From positions 124,001-188,000 of the forward strand of contig JAGMUV010000013.1 of NCBI GenBank assembly GCA_020744425.1: a stretch of 64,000 nt of DNA, written 5' to 3'. The notes below the pieces were generated by a model. That model was not told the origin of the DNA and made no database searches. It saw only the letters and a list, made by a program, of their open reading frames with translations. Positions 23,909-34,147 of this stretch are shown here, in pieces. How positions within the stretch are numbered: the stretch's first letter is position 1; each line of letters opens with the position of its first letter. The stretch comes from Dactylonectria macrodidyma. Its lineage: Eukaryota > Ascomycota > Sordariomycetes > Hypocreales > Nectriaceae. The translations under genes were made by a program, and so were the position numbers.

Positions 23909-25314
23909 ATGGATCCCTTGACCCTTGAGTCCTTCATCTACTATGGAATCAGCCTATGTCTCATCTTCTTTCGGATTTTCTGCCGGGCGAGGCGGGTCGG
24001 CATTCGGAACATCGAGGCCGACGACTACCTCATGCTCTTCACCATCATTCCATACACGGTCGAGACCACAATGTCTTACTACGTCAGCTCGACTTTCAAC
24101 GGACTCACCAACAGCGACATGACCAAGGAGGAACGCGCATCGCTCTCGCCGAGTAGCGATGAGTACAGGATGAGGTATGTTGATGTCATCACGAGAGATC
24201 AAAAACGCGTGGTGCTCAACATTTCCTCAACAGAGTCAGCGGCTCAAAAGTTCAGCTCGTCGTATGGGTCATGTGGCTGACGATTATGTGGATGATCAAA
24301 GCCTCAATTTGCGCGTTTTACGGCCGATTAACGGTAAGAGACGCGGCTTCAAATTCCTCGGGCATGGTGAAAATGTGACATCGTTTAACCGGTTGATTTA
24401 GGCTGGCATTGGAGAATATAGACTAGTAATTCTCGTTGGATACGCATTCCTCTTCCTTACCTACATTGGTTGCATGGCCTCGATATTCTTTAGCTGCTGG
24501 CCTTTACACAAGCTCTGGCAGATTAACCCAGACCCAGGCAGTGAGTTAACTTTAAGAGACAACCTATTGGTATTATTTTCCTCGGCCAACATACTAACAT
24601 TGTTCTGGCAAGACACTTGTCACCCTGCCGTCAGTCGCGTCAACTACTGGGTCACCATGGCTTGCGACGTTGCCACCTACCTTTACGTCCTGCTGATCCC
24701 CATACCTCTTCTATGGAAGACGCAGCTGCCCCTGCCCAAGAAGATCAGCCTTAGCATTATGTTCTCGGGCGGCATTTTCGTCATTGTGGCCAGCGTTCTC
24801 AACTGTGTTCTTTCTCTGGCGGCAAGTTACTCCGATTGGGCCATTTACATCTTCTACTTGTGCTAACGCATTTCCATAGAGCGACCACAGCGGTAGTGCT
24901 CCGCGAGTAGGCGCCGCTTGGAGCCTTCGAGAGATCTTTGTCGCCCTCACCACGACAAACCTCCCCATGACCTGGGGCCTAATCCGGCCAAAAGTGAGGC
25001 TGTGCTTTGATGGCATGGTCTCGTCCGTTTCTCAAGCAAAGTGTCATACAAGTAAGAGTACGTGCGCGACCGGGGCGGCTGAGGCAGCAGTCCCCGCGTG
25101 GGCCAACGGGAATGCCACGTCTACGATTCAGAGCGCAGCTCCAAACACGAATAACGACACGCTTACGCATCCTGACGCCAGTTCAGAAGATATCCTACCT
25201 TCTTCGTCAGCACGGATGGGGGGGATTAAGAAGGAGGTCGTGTTTAGGGTGTCCATGACGGATGCGCAGATGTCAGGGCAGGCACATGTGCGGCAACCTG
25301 AAGACGCAGTTTAG
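23909..25314 (+). CDS. SAT4/rhodopsin-domain integral membrane protein
   Basis: Seven-helix membrane protein of the large fungal family that includes PTH11-like receptors; role unknown, possibly sensing. Exons 23909-24174, 24234-24333, 24402-24540, 24613-24821 and 24880-25314 give 382 residues. Family landmarks are ADDYLMLF near residue 44, WMIKASICAFYGRLT, the CWPLHKLWQINPDPG loop, TCHPAVSRVNYW, LLIPIPLLWKTQLPLPKK, and the late SAPRVGAAWSLREIFVALTTTNLPM segment. There is no CFEM domain. The C-terminal tail (about 120 residues) is polar and presumably cytosolic. Odd point: the fourth intron must start with GC (GCAAGT at 24822), since the only nearby GT donor leads to a stop. GC-AG introns are a known minor class. 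Confidence 0.88.
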
Positions 25315-25729
25315 ATGGATACTTTATAATTAATTAATAGAGATATACGATTGATACTAGGCAGAGCTGCTCCTAGCTTGACTGTGGTAATATGAGAACC
25401 TTTCGAACTGAGACTTCTCATAGGCGGATGAGTTATGAAGGCGGTTGGGCTGTTGAGTCTCCTGCAGCGTTCATTTTTGGACCTATCTAAGATTTGTTCC
25501 AGCCACTTTCAACCCGACGTCGAATTATATAGGCTTGCCAAGGCTTCTAATAGACAAGTTGATGCATAAAGAGTGCGGCCCTTTTTACTACTGAAAAAAG
25601 GAATAGAAAATCAACCACGCTCTGCAAATCCAACGTCTTGTGGATTGTCCCACTTTCCTCCTTTAAGACACCTGCCATAAATCTACGCAACACTTCAACT
25701 CTATGAGCCCCTAATCAGCCATTCTCACC
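25315..25729. other. intergenic stretch, no gene seen
   Basis: About 415 bases between two same-strand genes. AT-rich, with poly-T and poly-A stretches near 25585-25600. Probably the 3' flank of the membrane-protein gene and the promoter of the next. Nothing else was recognised. Confidence 0.5.
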
Positions 25730-26175
25730 ATGGCGAATCCGGATCCTTGGATGACAGCAATCCTCGACTGGGGCTCTCGGGACGACAGCGCCCAAAACGC
25801 GCCGGCCGATCGACTCGACTCCCTCTCCCAGAAACAAAGGGACTGCCAAAACCAAAAGATCATTATGATAGAAAGGCGTGGGGGCCTCAAGGAGGCTGGG
25901 AAGGTTGGCTGCAAGTCGAGCTCGGCGTCACCCTGGCCGGCCCCGTGACGACAATGGATGGCAAGACGCTCATCGCACGTCGCGAAGTGGCCGCCTACAG
26001 AGACAGCTCGCTCAGACTGTCCAATAAGAGGGAGGACCTTGTCATCGACGAAGAAGACGCGCGCGGGAGAGTGAAGCATCGAGTGCTCCTCGAACTCAAG
26101 CGCGAGTCGCCGTACAACAAGGACAACTTCAAGAAGGCGGTCTTGGCGGGCGTTGAAAAGGTGACTACGAGTTAA
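25730..26175 (+). pseudogene. frameshifted gene for a PD-(D/E)XK-like fungal protein
   Basis: The ATG at 25730 opens a coding-like frame (MANPDPWMTAILDWGSRDD) that loses sense after about residue 30. The remaining protein is read in another frame from about 25810 to the stop at 26175 (PETKGLPKPKDHYDRKAW, GGWEGWLQVELGV, EDLVID, LLELKRESPYNKDNFKKAV). No GT donor lies between 25741 and about 25888, so an intron cannot join them; a one-base loss or two-base gain near 25800-25830 explains it. The EDLVID...LELK pattern fits the D-Xn-(D/E)XK metal-binding signature of the restriction-endonuclease-like fold, and WGPxGGWEGW recurs in fungal hypothetical proteins I recall. The stop soon after KVTTS may also be a truncation. 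Function is not assigned; sequencing error is possible. Confidence 0.55.
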
Positions 26176-26729
26176 CCTGCTATCACTCCGTGTTGCATGT
26201 ATGTGATTGCATTTACGATGAGTGATGATGGACACCAGGCGATGAGAGAGGTGCCTGGCCTCAAGGCGATGGATGATTTGAGTGACAACAAGTTTTGTCC
26301 TTTCCGATGTGGTATTTATGCCGAGAGGTCTGATGATATTGAATAGCTTTAACTGGTGTGAGTAGAAGGCTACGGAAGGAGTCAGTACTACAGTTAGACT
26401 TCGGACACTAGAATTCGGACACGCAATAGAACCTTTTGCTCATTCAGGTTGGAATGCAAGTAGACTAGCGCGTTATCTCAGAGTTTAGGCTATTCATGCA
26501 ATTAAACGTATATGAACCTGTTTAAATGCATTTATTACTAAACTCTGTGATAAAACACAAGCAAGAAAGTGTATTTATGTGGTACAGCTGCTTATTGAGG
26601 TACATGACCCACACACCCTTGTGACAGGCCCGTCTCTCTCAGCCTTATCAGACCTCGGAAACTTGTCAGCTAATGTTTCGAACTTAACCATCTCGTCACT
26701 TCATAACTCACTCATATACGCCATCGAGA
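26176..26729. other. intergenic stretch, no gene seen
   Basis: About 550 bases between two same-strand genes. A short repeat of cggacac with attached bases occurs at 26402-26422 (ttcggacacta / ttcggacacgc). The later part is AT-rich. No RNA gene or coding frame was supported, apart from a frame overlapping the start of the next gene that is its shadow. Confidence 0.45.
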
Positions 26730-27920
26730 ATGCCTCACACCATCAGCTACGTGCCCAATGGCAAATCTCGACCGGACAAGCTTACGCCATTTCCAGACAA
26801 GGTGCTCGTGCGCATCTTCGAGGCTGTGGGCGCAGCATCCAAGCACGACCTCTGCACCGTGTCGCGTCTGAACCATCGCTACCACGCCCTCGCTGACGCT
26901 GTTCTGTACAAGACGGTTCATTTTCTCACTCCCGAGCTTCACATACTCTTCAGCGAGTCGCTCAAGCGCCGGCCTCGTCGCGGCTCCATCATCCATGGCA
27001 TCAAGCTCGCATACCCCGCACAAGGGCTATCAACTGGTGATCAGTCTAAGCATCTGAATGAGCGCCAGGTCGATACCTTGCCACAGATCATTTCCACAAT
27101 GTCCAATCTCGAGGTGCTCGACATTGAGGTACCTGACAAGCTCCTACATGGCATGGGGCATCTCTTTAATGGCCCCTTTGACCTGGCCTGCCTCAAGGAA
27201 TGCACCCTCTCTTATTCAAACGAGGACAACCAGTACTGGGACCTGCAAGAGAGTATCCACGTCTTTGCTCACCCCACACTTGAAAAACTTATAATTAAGA
27301 GGGCAAAGCTGGACGATAAGGGCTTTGACATGATTGAGCGACCACACGACACTGCCTTGCGTGTCTTGCACCTGATTGAATGCGACATCAATGACGATGC
27401 CCTCTCGGACCTGTTGATGTTTCCTAAGGCGCTGAAAGAATTCGTGATGACGCAGCTCGAGGAACCGATGCCCGAGCTTGAGGAAAGCTCGGATAATATT
27501 CGCGACTACATCATGGCATTGAGATCCGCAAACCACACCCTAGAGAGCATCACCATAGACCACCCATCCCTGCTTGGCCTGAGAGCGCTATCCCTGCGCG
27601 ACTTTATCGAGCTCAAAACGTTCCGCATCAACCATGACTACCAGCTCCTGGGCAAATCCTCCAAGCGACCGCGGACGCACTCGGTCGGCCTGGCGGCGGA
27701 GCTCGAGACGATAGAATTCTTCAACGAGCTCGGCACTGACGAGGAAGTCACCGACCTCATGGCCTACATGATACAAAATATCCACATTACAGCACGCAAA
27801 CTCAAGTCGCTAATAGTTGTCCCCGGCGACGACGGGGTCCCAAAGGAGCTGGCCGAGGCGTGCGCGGCGCAACCGCAATTAGAGCTGCATGTCATTGGAG
27901 AAATGGATGGCATTGAATAG
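26730..27920 (+). CDS. F-box-like protein
   Basis: Predicted substrate adaptor of an SCF-type ubiquitin ligase. Single exon, 396 residues. An F-box-like motif spans about residues 18-65: LTPFPDKVLVRIFEAVG, then SKHDLCTVSRLNHRYHALADAVLYKTV, with the typical Leu/Pro start, conserved SRLNHRY block and trailing Val. The rest (residues 70-396) looks like degenerate leucine-rich repeats: repeated patterns such as TLEKLIIKRAKLDD, ALRVLHLIECDINDDALSDLL, TLESITIDHPSLLGLRALSL and KLKSLIVVPGDDG. No other domain was seen. The ATG at 26730 is in a good context and directly precedes the motif. Its target cannot be inferred; fungi carry many lineage-specific copies of this type. Confidence 0.78.
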   Translation: MPHTISYVPNGKSRPDKLTPFPDKVLVRIFEAVGAASKHDLCTVSRLNHRYHALADAVLYKTVHFLTPELHILFSESLKRRPRRGSIIHGIKLAYPAQGLSTGDQSKHLNERQVDTLPQIISTMSNLEVLDIEVPDKLLHGMGHLFNGPFDLACLKECTLSYSNEDNQYWDLQESIHVFAHPTLEKLIIKRAKLDDKGFDMIERPHDTALRVLHLIECDINDDALSDLLMFPKALKEFVMTQLEEPMPELEESSDNIRDYIMALRSANHTLESITIDHPSLLGLRALSLRDFIELKTFRINHDYQLLGKSSKRPRTHSVGLAAELETIEFFNELGTDEEVTDLMAYMIQNIHITARKLKSLIVVPGDDGVPKELAEACAAQPQLELHVIGEMDGIE

Positions 27921-28550
27921 AGGGTTTTTTTTAGAATGATGGAGACGTTGGATTTCGAAGTTGGATCGATTAAAGAACAGGGGAATAGACTCAGCAACAG
28001 GGATCTAGAGAGGGGTTGGATAGAGCATGTACGTTTCTGGACCAGATAGTCAATTTCAGCGTCATTGGGATTCACTTGACCGATCTCACTTGATCTGTGA
28101 GACAGATCAAATTCGACAGCCGTAACTGTTGATTTTTATTTAACAAGGAGACCGGTCCGGTGAGTAGCTGAGGTCGACGCGTCATTTGTCTTTTACATAA
28201 AATATGAAGCAACCCACGACCCATGGCCTACAACTGTAGCCTGCATTATAAGGACAGACAGACTGTCAAATTACCTTGGCCCGTACAGTACACAGTGTTC
28301 GGTTGGCTCCCTCCCCTACAATTGGCTAACGCCACAGCCCCTAATTGAGGGTGGGGAGCGAGTCATGCTGACATTGCGACTCTAGGCTTCCCTATTGGAC
28401 CCCTGGACCGTCTGACGGGCTATAGCTTTAGTGATCAAGCTACCGGCTGCAGCTCGCATTCAATGCGAGAATGGCGCGTCACCATGTCATTTGTCCTCTT
28501 GCTTCGTTTTGTCAATGAGATGGCACTGCGACACATATTGGTCTCGTTGG
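27921..28550. other. intergenic stretch, no gene seen
   Basis: About 630 bases holding the 3' flank of the F-box gene and the upstream region of the monooxygenase gene. No coding frame with motifs, repeat or RNA gene was recognised. Confidence 0.5.
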
Positions 28551-28557
28551 TATATAA
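28551..28557 (+). promoter_or_regulatory. TATA box candidate of the FAD monooxygenase gene
   Basis: The sequence tatataa lies 133 bases before the ATG at 28690, a common spacing in filamentous fungi. The stretch between is CT- and CA-rich, as expected for a leader. Confidence 0.45.
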
Positions 28558-28689
28558 TGACGCGATAATCCCCAGGGTGATACTTGAAACATCAATCTTG
28601 CTCATCCTCAACTCTACTTAACTGACGGCATTGACCTCAATCCCCTTTCAACCTTCAGTCAGCATCAAGAGCCCAGTGCCACGGCCAAC

Positions 28690-30017
28690 ATGCACATCCT
28701 CATCGTTGGCGCTGGTCCTGCAGGCTTAGCCGCTGCTTTGGCTCTATCCCAAACATCCGACCCAAGCTCCCCTGTTCGCATCACTATCCTCGAGCTTCGC
28801 CGCAAGATCGAGACGTTAGGTGGCTCAATCAACCTCACTCCCCTCGCGTTGCGATATCTAGACTCTCTCGGCGTTGGGGCGCGACTTCGACCCCGCGGCA
28901 TCAAGGTCCGCGGCATCGATGTCGTTGCGCATCGAACGGGCAAGATGCTGGGCCGCGTGTTTCCAGATACGGACGTGTTGAGAGTCTTGAGGCATGATGT
29001 TGTGCAGTGCATGGTTGATGCTGTCGACGAGTTGCCCAAGGAGCAGGTCAGTATCCGGTATGGCGCGAGGGTGACGGATATCCAAGACCAGGGCGATGGA
29101 GAGGGCCTTGTCCGCGTCCAAACCACATTCGAAGACGACGGATCAAAGGAGACTATCGATTGCGACGTCGTCCTTGGATGCGACGGAATACACTCGTTCG
29201 TCCGGAGCGCCTTTGTCGACCCCGATCGCAAGGAAGAGTATTCCGGCCGCACTGTCTCATACGGATACGTCAAGCCCTCAGCGCCCGGAGAATTTGGCGT
29301 CACCACAGCCGACGGGCAGCCTGTTGTCCAAGACACGGCCATGGTCTCAGCCCAGCGCGGATCTCTTCTAATGTCATTCTTCGAGCCGACGAGAGAAAAG
29401 GGCTACCTAGGCGCCATCATGCCTATGGCGATGACGGAGCACGAGGACGAGAGGGAGGGATGGAAGGCGGTGGGGGAGGACCAGGCTGCCCTGAAGCATG
29501 AGATCATGACTACTTTTGAAGGGGGCAAGATCAAAGGCCTGCAACCTGTAATTGCCGCATGCGAGTGGTTCTTTTACCCTGTGTACATGCTTCCTCCTGG
29601 AGGGGTGTGGAACAAAGGCAGAATCCTCCTTCTGGGAGATGCAGCCCATGCTGTGAGTCCTCATACATTCCCTGTCTCCTTCAAAGATCCAGTTAAGCTC
29701 ACAGTTGTGAATATCAGATGCCCCCACAAGGCGAAAGTACCGGCATCGCCATCGAAGACGGCATTCTATTCGCCCACGTCCTCAGCAAGGGTCTCTCAAG
29801 AGGAATCCCTCAAGTCATCTCAGCCTACGAGTCCTTGAGGAGATCCGACATACAGAAGCTGCACCGCGAGACCATGTTCCGCTGGAACGGCTCGAGCTCG
29901 TCGTCCTGGCTGTGGAGCCTCTTTATGGAATATGTGACGTGGGTTTATCTCATCGTCGCCAATTACAGGCAGACGGATTACTTTGCTCGCGATGTGAGAA
30001 AGTTTGAGCTGCCGTGA
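28690..30017 (+). CDS. FAD-dependent monooxygenase (salicylate-hydroxylase-like, PHBH fold)
   Basis: Flavin hydroxylase using NAD(P)H and oxygen, probably on an aromatic or polyketide-like substrate. Exons 28690-29652 and 29718-30017 give 420 residues. The N-terminal Rossmann motif is VGAGPAGLAAAL (residues 6-17). The DG motif is VVLGCDGIHSFVR. The GD motif RILLLGDAAHA lies just before the intron, followed by MPPQGESTGIAIEDG after it, as in the family. The C-terminal part (LWSLFMEYVTWVYLIVAN) is hydrophobic and could associate with a membrane, as in some secondary-metabolism monooxygenases. No other biosynthetic genes flank it closely, so membership of a cluster is not supported. Class is secure, substrate unknown. 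Confidence 0.92.
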
Positions 30018-31203
30018 TGAATTGGATTCGGTCACGGTCGGTAGATTTGTTTTCTTCTTTCCAAGTTTTCTGACTCCATTTAAGGCGACCGCGATCGGGA
30101 GATTGGTACTGTTGAATTGGACCATGTTGGAACACCTGGGCGTAGGGTGGCCACGTGAGAAGAGGTGGCCTCTCGGGACCGAATAGGGGAGAGCTCGCCG
30201 AGCCCTCGCTAGGCTAGCCGGTATTAGGAAGTTTGGAGAAGCTAGACCTCCCTGGCCTCAAGGGACGGGAGCTGCAGCAGAAGTTACGGAAGACGCACAC
30301 GTTACGCGGTCATCACAGTGGTCACCTAAGCAATCCAACACGATTAGTAGATGAAGAAGAACGTAAGGCTTTTAAGGCGATATAGATAATAAACTTAGAA
30401 CCCGCACAGGCTTGCTACCCAGCCTCCGTATGATGTTTGAGCATGGAACTGCTTAACTGTAAATATTTAGAAGACATAACTATGTATGATTATCTCGATG
30501 TGAATATTGAGATTTCTAAAATCGATACCATATTGCAGTTCAGTATGAACATAGGCAAGTGATGTTAACGGTAGACACCGACGTCATCAATATGTACCGG
30601 CTTGACCTTGTACAGCTACCTCACCTGTACCACGTCCCATGGAATCCTTCTTTGGGTCTAGGACCAGGGTCTGAGCCGGACTATTGTCCTACCAGTCATG
30701 TGTAGGTTTGATAAACTCATGATTGACCAATCCATCCAGCAGCCAAATGGGGTTGGTGTGTGTGCCTTGCACAGCAACCTCGCCTGGACCTTGTCTTGCG
30801 GCCTTCCCTGGACTAAATCCCGCATCTATGCACCTGGAAAAGGACACGATTGAGATGATCTATCCGAGAAGGGCCTGACAGAGTATGGGACATGGATGAA
30901 TAACGTAAGCCACCAGGAGGAGTGGTTTAGTAATCATCATGTAATGGACTTGATACATGAGACAAACTTCGACTTTCACTTTGACTAAATTCAAGACAAG
31001 AAGATTCAAGACAGCCAATATAAAGTCATGAGCTCTCAGTTTACCAAAAGATAAGACTATCAATAATGCCATTAGCCGTACTGCGGTAGAACGGACCATC
31101 TGCGAGCGAGTTGCATAAACGGCTGTCGTCCTGGCTCGTCAATTCCAAAATCTGGATTCTCTTGCCGCGTCGAGAATCCTAGATCTAACCCGGGCATCCT
31201 TCA
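30018..31203. other. AT-rich intergenic stretch
   Basis: About 1.2 kb between the stops of two convergent genes. The part from about 30340 to 31100 is AT-rich and lacks open frames longer than about 80 codons, which would fit decayed repeat DNA. No recognisable transposon sequence was found by eye. Confidence 0.4.
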
Positions 31204-32793
31204 TTAATTATCATTTTTACTACTATCTGTTTCGGAATCGGAATCCTCCTCCACTGATCCAGTCGATTCATCCTGCTGATTCACATCTTGTTGATCTCTC
31301 GTGATGGATTCCCGTTGTTGTTGAACCCAGTTATCCACAGCACCAACAGCGCCGCGTGGGTCATCCTGGTGCGTCAGTAGATAACCTTGAATTGCTGCAG
31401 GGCTGAAGAGCAACTCCGGAACCTTGTCACTGAACTCGATTGCTACGGAATTCAATGATGATGCCGTCACCGCCATGGAATCTTTGATGCCCGCTTCATT
31501 GTCCGCCCTGGAGGCTTCTTCACTTGGTGTCTGGGTATACATTTGTGTAAACAACTGTGTGATGGTGTCGGAAGTTGCAAGCCCAAACTTGACGGAAAAG
31601 TCGACTCTTCCTGGACGCAATAGGGCGGGGTCGATGTCCTCCGTGTGATTTGATGTCATAACAAGAACACGGCCCTCCTGGGCACCAACACCATCAATAA
31701 CGTTGAGCAGCCCCGAAAGCGATATCTTTTCTCGACGCCTACCCCCCTGAGGTCCGTCAGCCGCCGCGTCCCGGCTTCGCTTGTGCGTCAGCCCAGTTGC
31801 GTCAATGTCTTCAAGTAAGACCAGGCAGGTACGAGGAAGATTGCGAAACAAGGTGGCGAGGCTATCTTCAGAGAGACGAGGTGAGTTAAGGCTGATCATG
31901 TAGATATCCAAGCCCATCAATCCTGCTGCTGCAAGAGTAAGACTCGTCTTGCCTGTGCCTGGAGGCCCGGAGAAAAGGTAGCCACGTCGATAGGGAACGC
32001 CCCGATTGGCATACCAGCGTTTAGTCCTGGGGTTCAGATAGCGTTGGAGGTCTTTGATGAGCCCTTGCTTGATGGATTCATCTAGAGCGATGGTATACAT
32101 GGGCCTCGTTGCTTTGGACATGCACTTTGTCCAACCCAGCTCGTCGCCGTAGGTCTTGGTAGCCCGGTAGATGCTGGTCCTTCCTCGTTCCCTCTCCAAG
32201 TACTCAATGCGGGCGTTGTAGATGAGACGTTTGATGATTGTTGCGTCTCTCCCAAGGCAAGAAATAACAATCTTCTCGGGTCGGCGAGACCATGGTGTCG
32301 ACTCTTGGCTCTCCATTGACCTTGTGAAGGTTAAGAAGCGATTCTCATAGCGGAAGAAATGAGTCCCCATGCCTGGGGTCCAGTGCAAAGGGCGAGAATT
32401 ATAGAGCGATATCTTTGAACGTATATCATCGAGACTGGTCTCAGCGTTGACGTCACCAAGGGAGTCATCCGCTTCGTGATCGTCTCTGGTATGAGTTCCT
32501 TCGAACGAAAACGGCTCATGTTTAATGGTGCTGGATACAAAGAGGCGGTGGTTGTCCTGGGAAAGGCTGGTCCTGGCAACCCAACTCATGACATAGGTGT
32601 AGATTTCATCTTGTGCTCCGATCTCGACGGTTGATATGAACCGAGACTTAATGTGCTCTCCAAAAGCCTCGGTAATGTATGGCGTGACACAGAGGAGGAA
32701 GGCAACATGGGGCATGTAGGTTCCGCCGGGAAAGATGTTCCGCAGAAGCGCAGCAAGAGAGCCTTTGTAGAAGATATTGTCTGGAGAGTCCAT
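31204..32793 (-). CDS. BCS1-like AAA ATPase
   Basis: AAA-family chaperone related to the mitochondrial complex III assembly factor BCS1; filamentous fungi have many divergent paralogues. Single exon, 529 residues. The N-terminal BCS1-type domain covers about residues 40-225. Walker A is GPPGTGKT (276-283) in the family context GYLFSGPPGTGKTSL, Walker B is LVLLEDID (324-331), and the second region of homology is TSNHTEDIDPALLRPGRVD (380-398). A charged insert (KRSRDAAADGPQGGRRREK) after Walker B is usual in this group. The C-terminus is acidic and Ser-rich. A clear mitochondrial presequence and transmembrane helix are not obvious, though residues 29-41 are hydrophobic. It is probably an accessory paralogue, not the housekeeping BCS1. 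Confidence 0.9.
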   Translation of the reverse strand: MDSPDNIFYKGSLAALLRNIFPGGTYMPHVAFLLCVTPYITEAFGEHIKSRFISTVEIGAQDEIYTYVMSWVARTSLSQDNHRLFVSSTIKHEPFSFEGTHTRDDHEADDSLGDVNAETSLDDIRSKISLYNSRPLHWTPGMGTHFFRYENRFLTFTRSMESQESTPWSRRPEKIVISCLGRDATIIKRLIYNARIEYLERERGRTSIYRATKTYGDELGWTKCMSKATRPMYTIALDESIKQGLIKDLQRYLNPRTKRWYANRGVPYRRGYLFSGPPGTGKTSLTLAAAGLMGLDIYMISLNSPRLSEDSLATLFRNLPRTCLVLLEDIDATGLTHKRSRDAAADGPQGGRRREKISLSGLLNVIDGVGAQEGRVLVMTSNHTEDIDPALLRPGRVDFSVKFGLATSDTITQLFTQMYTQTPSEEASRADNEAGIKDSMAVTASSLNSVAIEFSDKVPELLFSPAAIQGYLLTHQDDPRGAVGAVDNWVQQQRESITRDQQDVNQQDESTGSVEEDSDSETDSSKNDN

Positions 32794-34147
32794 ATTGCTT
32801 TGGCTTGGAAGGTCGAGGCGTTGAGGAACAAGGCGAAGGTTGAATCTGGGGGTTGAGGGCTAGATATTTATGTAGCATCAGGCCCCACAAAACTCGTTCA
32901 TGCCACGGCACATGATACGCTGTGGCCTCGCTGCCTAGTAGTCTGACATGCATAACCACCACTATGCTGGTTGTGGGTGGAACAGTTGAACGCCTGAAAG
33001 AGTGAATAGAGGATCAAGTCGGCCAATGGCAGCTGTTGAACTTAGAGGCATGTTTTCCGCATCGATGTAGCGGGTTGCCATCACGATGCAGCTAAACCCC
33101 CATATCGATGCCGGGTTGAGCAGAGGGATGCCGTTTGTTGTCAATCCCCCCACTCACAGGTACAAAGCCTACAGATCGCCATGACAATGACAGTCGTGCC
33201 GGCTGAGAGGCGTGGCTGCATGAATGAAGTATGATTTGATTCGTAGCTATAGAGGGGTGTGATATTTTCCTTGGAAGGATCTGGGGCGCCCGCAGATCCC
33301 GTCATGGGTTCGCGAACCACGATGTCGATATTGCCAGTAACTGAAGGTGGGGCCTGGGTGAGGCGGAGCAAACTACCATATGAACTTAGAAAATAAGGTA
33401 GCAATTCTGTGAGGTTTTTTTTGAGTACACATGGTATAGTACGTACAGTGCGCATCCCACAGTGATCCCCTTTAGACTAATGTGAGCCTACTCTAGCGGG
33501 ATAAAGGCTCACGGCTGCACCCGGGTCATATTTAGCCGCTGGTCTCTAGTGGGCAACACAGCTGAGAAGTTAGCCGATACAGAGTGACGTGAGTGTTCCG
33601 GGGGGGGGGGGGTAATTGTACTAGAATGCTAGTTACTTCAGCGGCAGCTTAGCTTTGCCCGGGAATGGGACCCTGACACCGCGGCCCATGGATGAGGTCT
33701 CTCTATTCGGCGCCACGAAATAGTACACAGAGACATCGTGCCGCACTCCCGAGATCAGATAGCGTTTCTGGGGCGGCACGGCCTGGGCACAAGACCAGTC
33801 AAGCTATAACTTGTATATCCCTGTTCGCAAGAGCAGTGCTGGATATCGACAGGGTAAGGCCGTATATGTTTCTCATTTACAGATATAGACAAATGTCATA
33901 AGTGCCTCACTTTTTGTGTTTAACGCATGGAATGGCTGGTGGCTGTATGCAGCACAGCCTCGACGAGCAACAGTGCCCACCATTGGCTACTTAAGATAGC
34001 GCAATCGCCTTGCAGGTGGCTGAGCACTAGACCGGTCATGTGTTTTGCGACTTCAAAACATGCAGCCTGATTGAAGCGCTGAACATCATGAACTTTCCCC
34101 CCTTCGTAATAATATCTAGATTCACTGTTTCGATATCGAGCCTAGCC
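32794..34147. other. intergenic stretch with a 13-base G run
   Basis: About 1.35 kb between two divergent genes. No supported gene; a minus-strand frame at 33141-33455 has no motif. A run of 13 G occupies 33600-33612. The downstream 100 bases before the next ATG contain another in-frame ATG (34088), which I judged part of the leader. Confidence 0.45.

Noticed and set aside
34088..34147. Upstream in-frame ATG for the STAND/RA protein
   Set aside because: It would add a hydrophobic leader not seen with this domain; the ATG at 34148 has the better context and matches the domain start.
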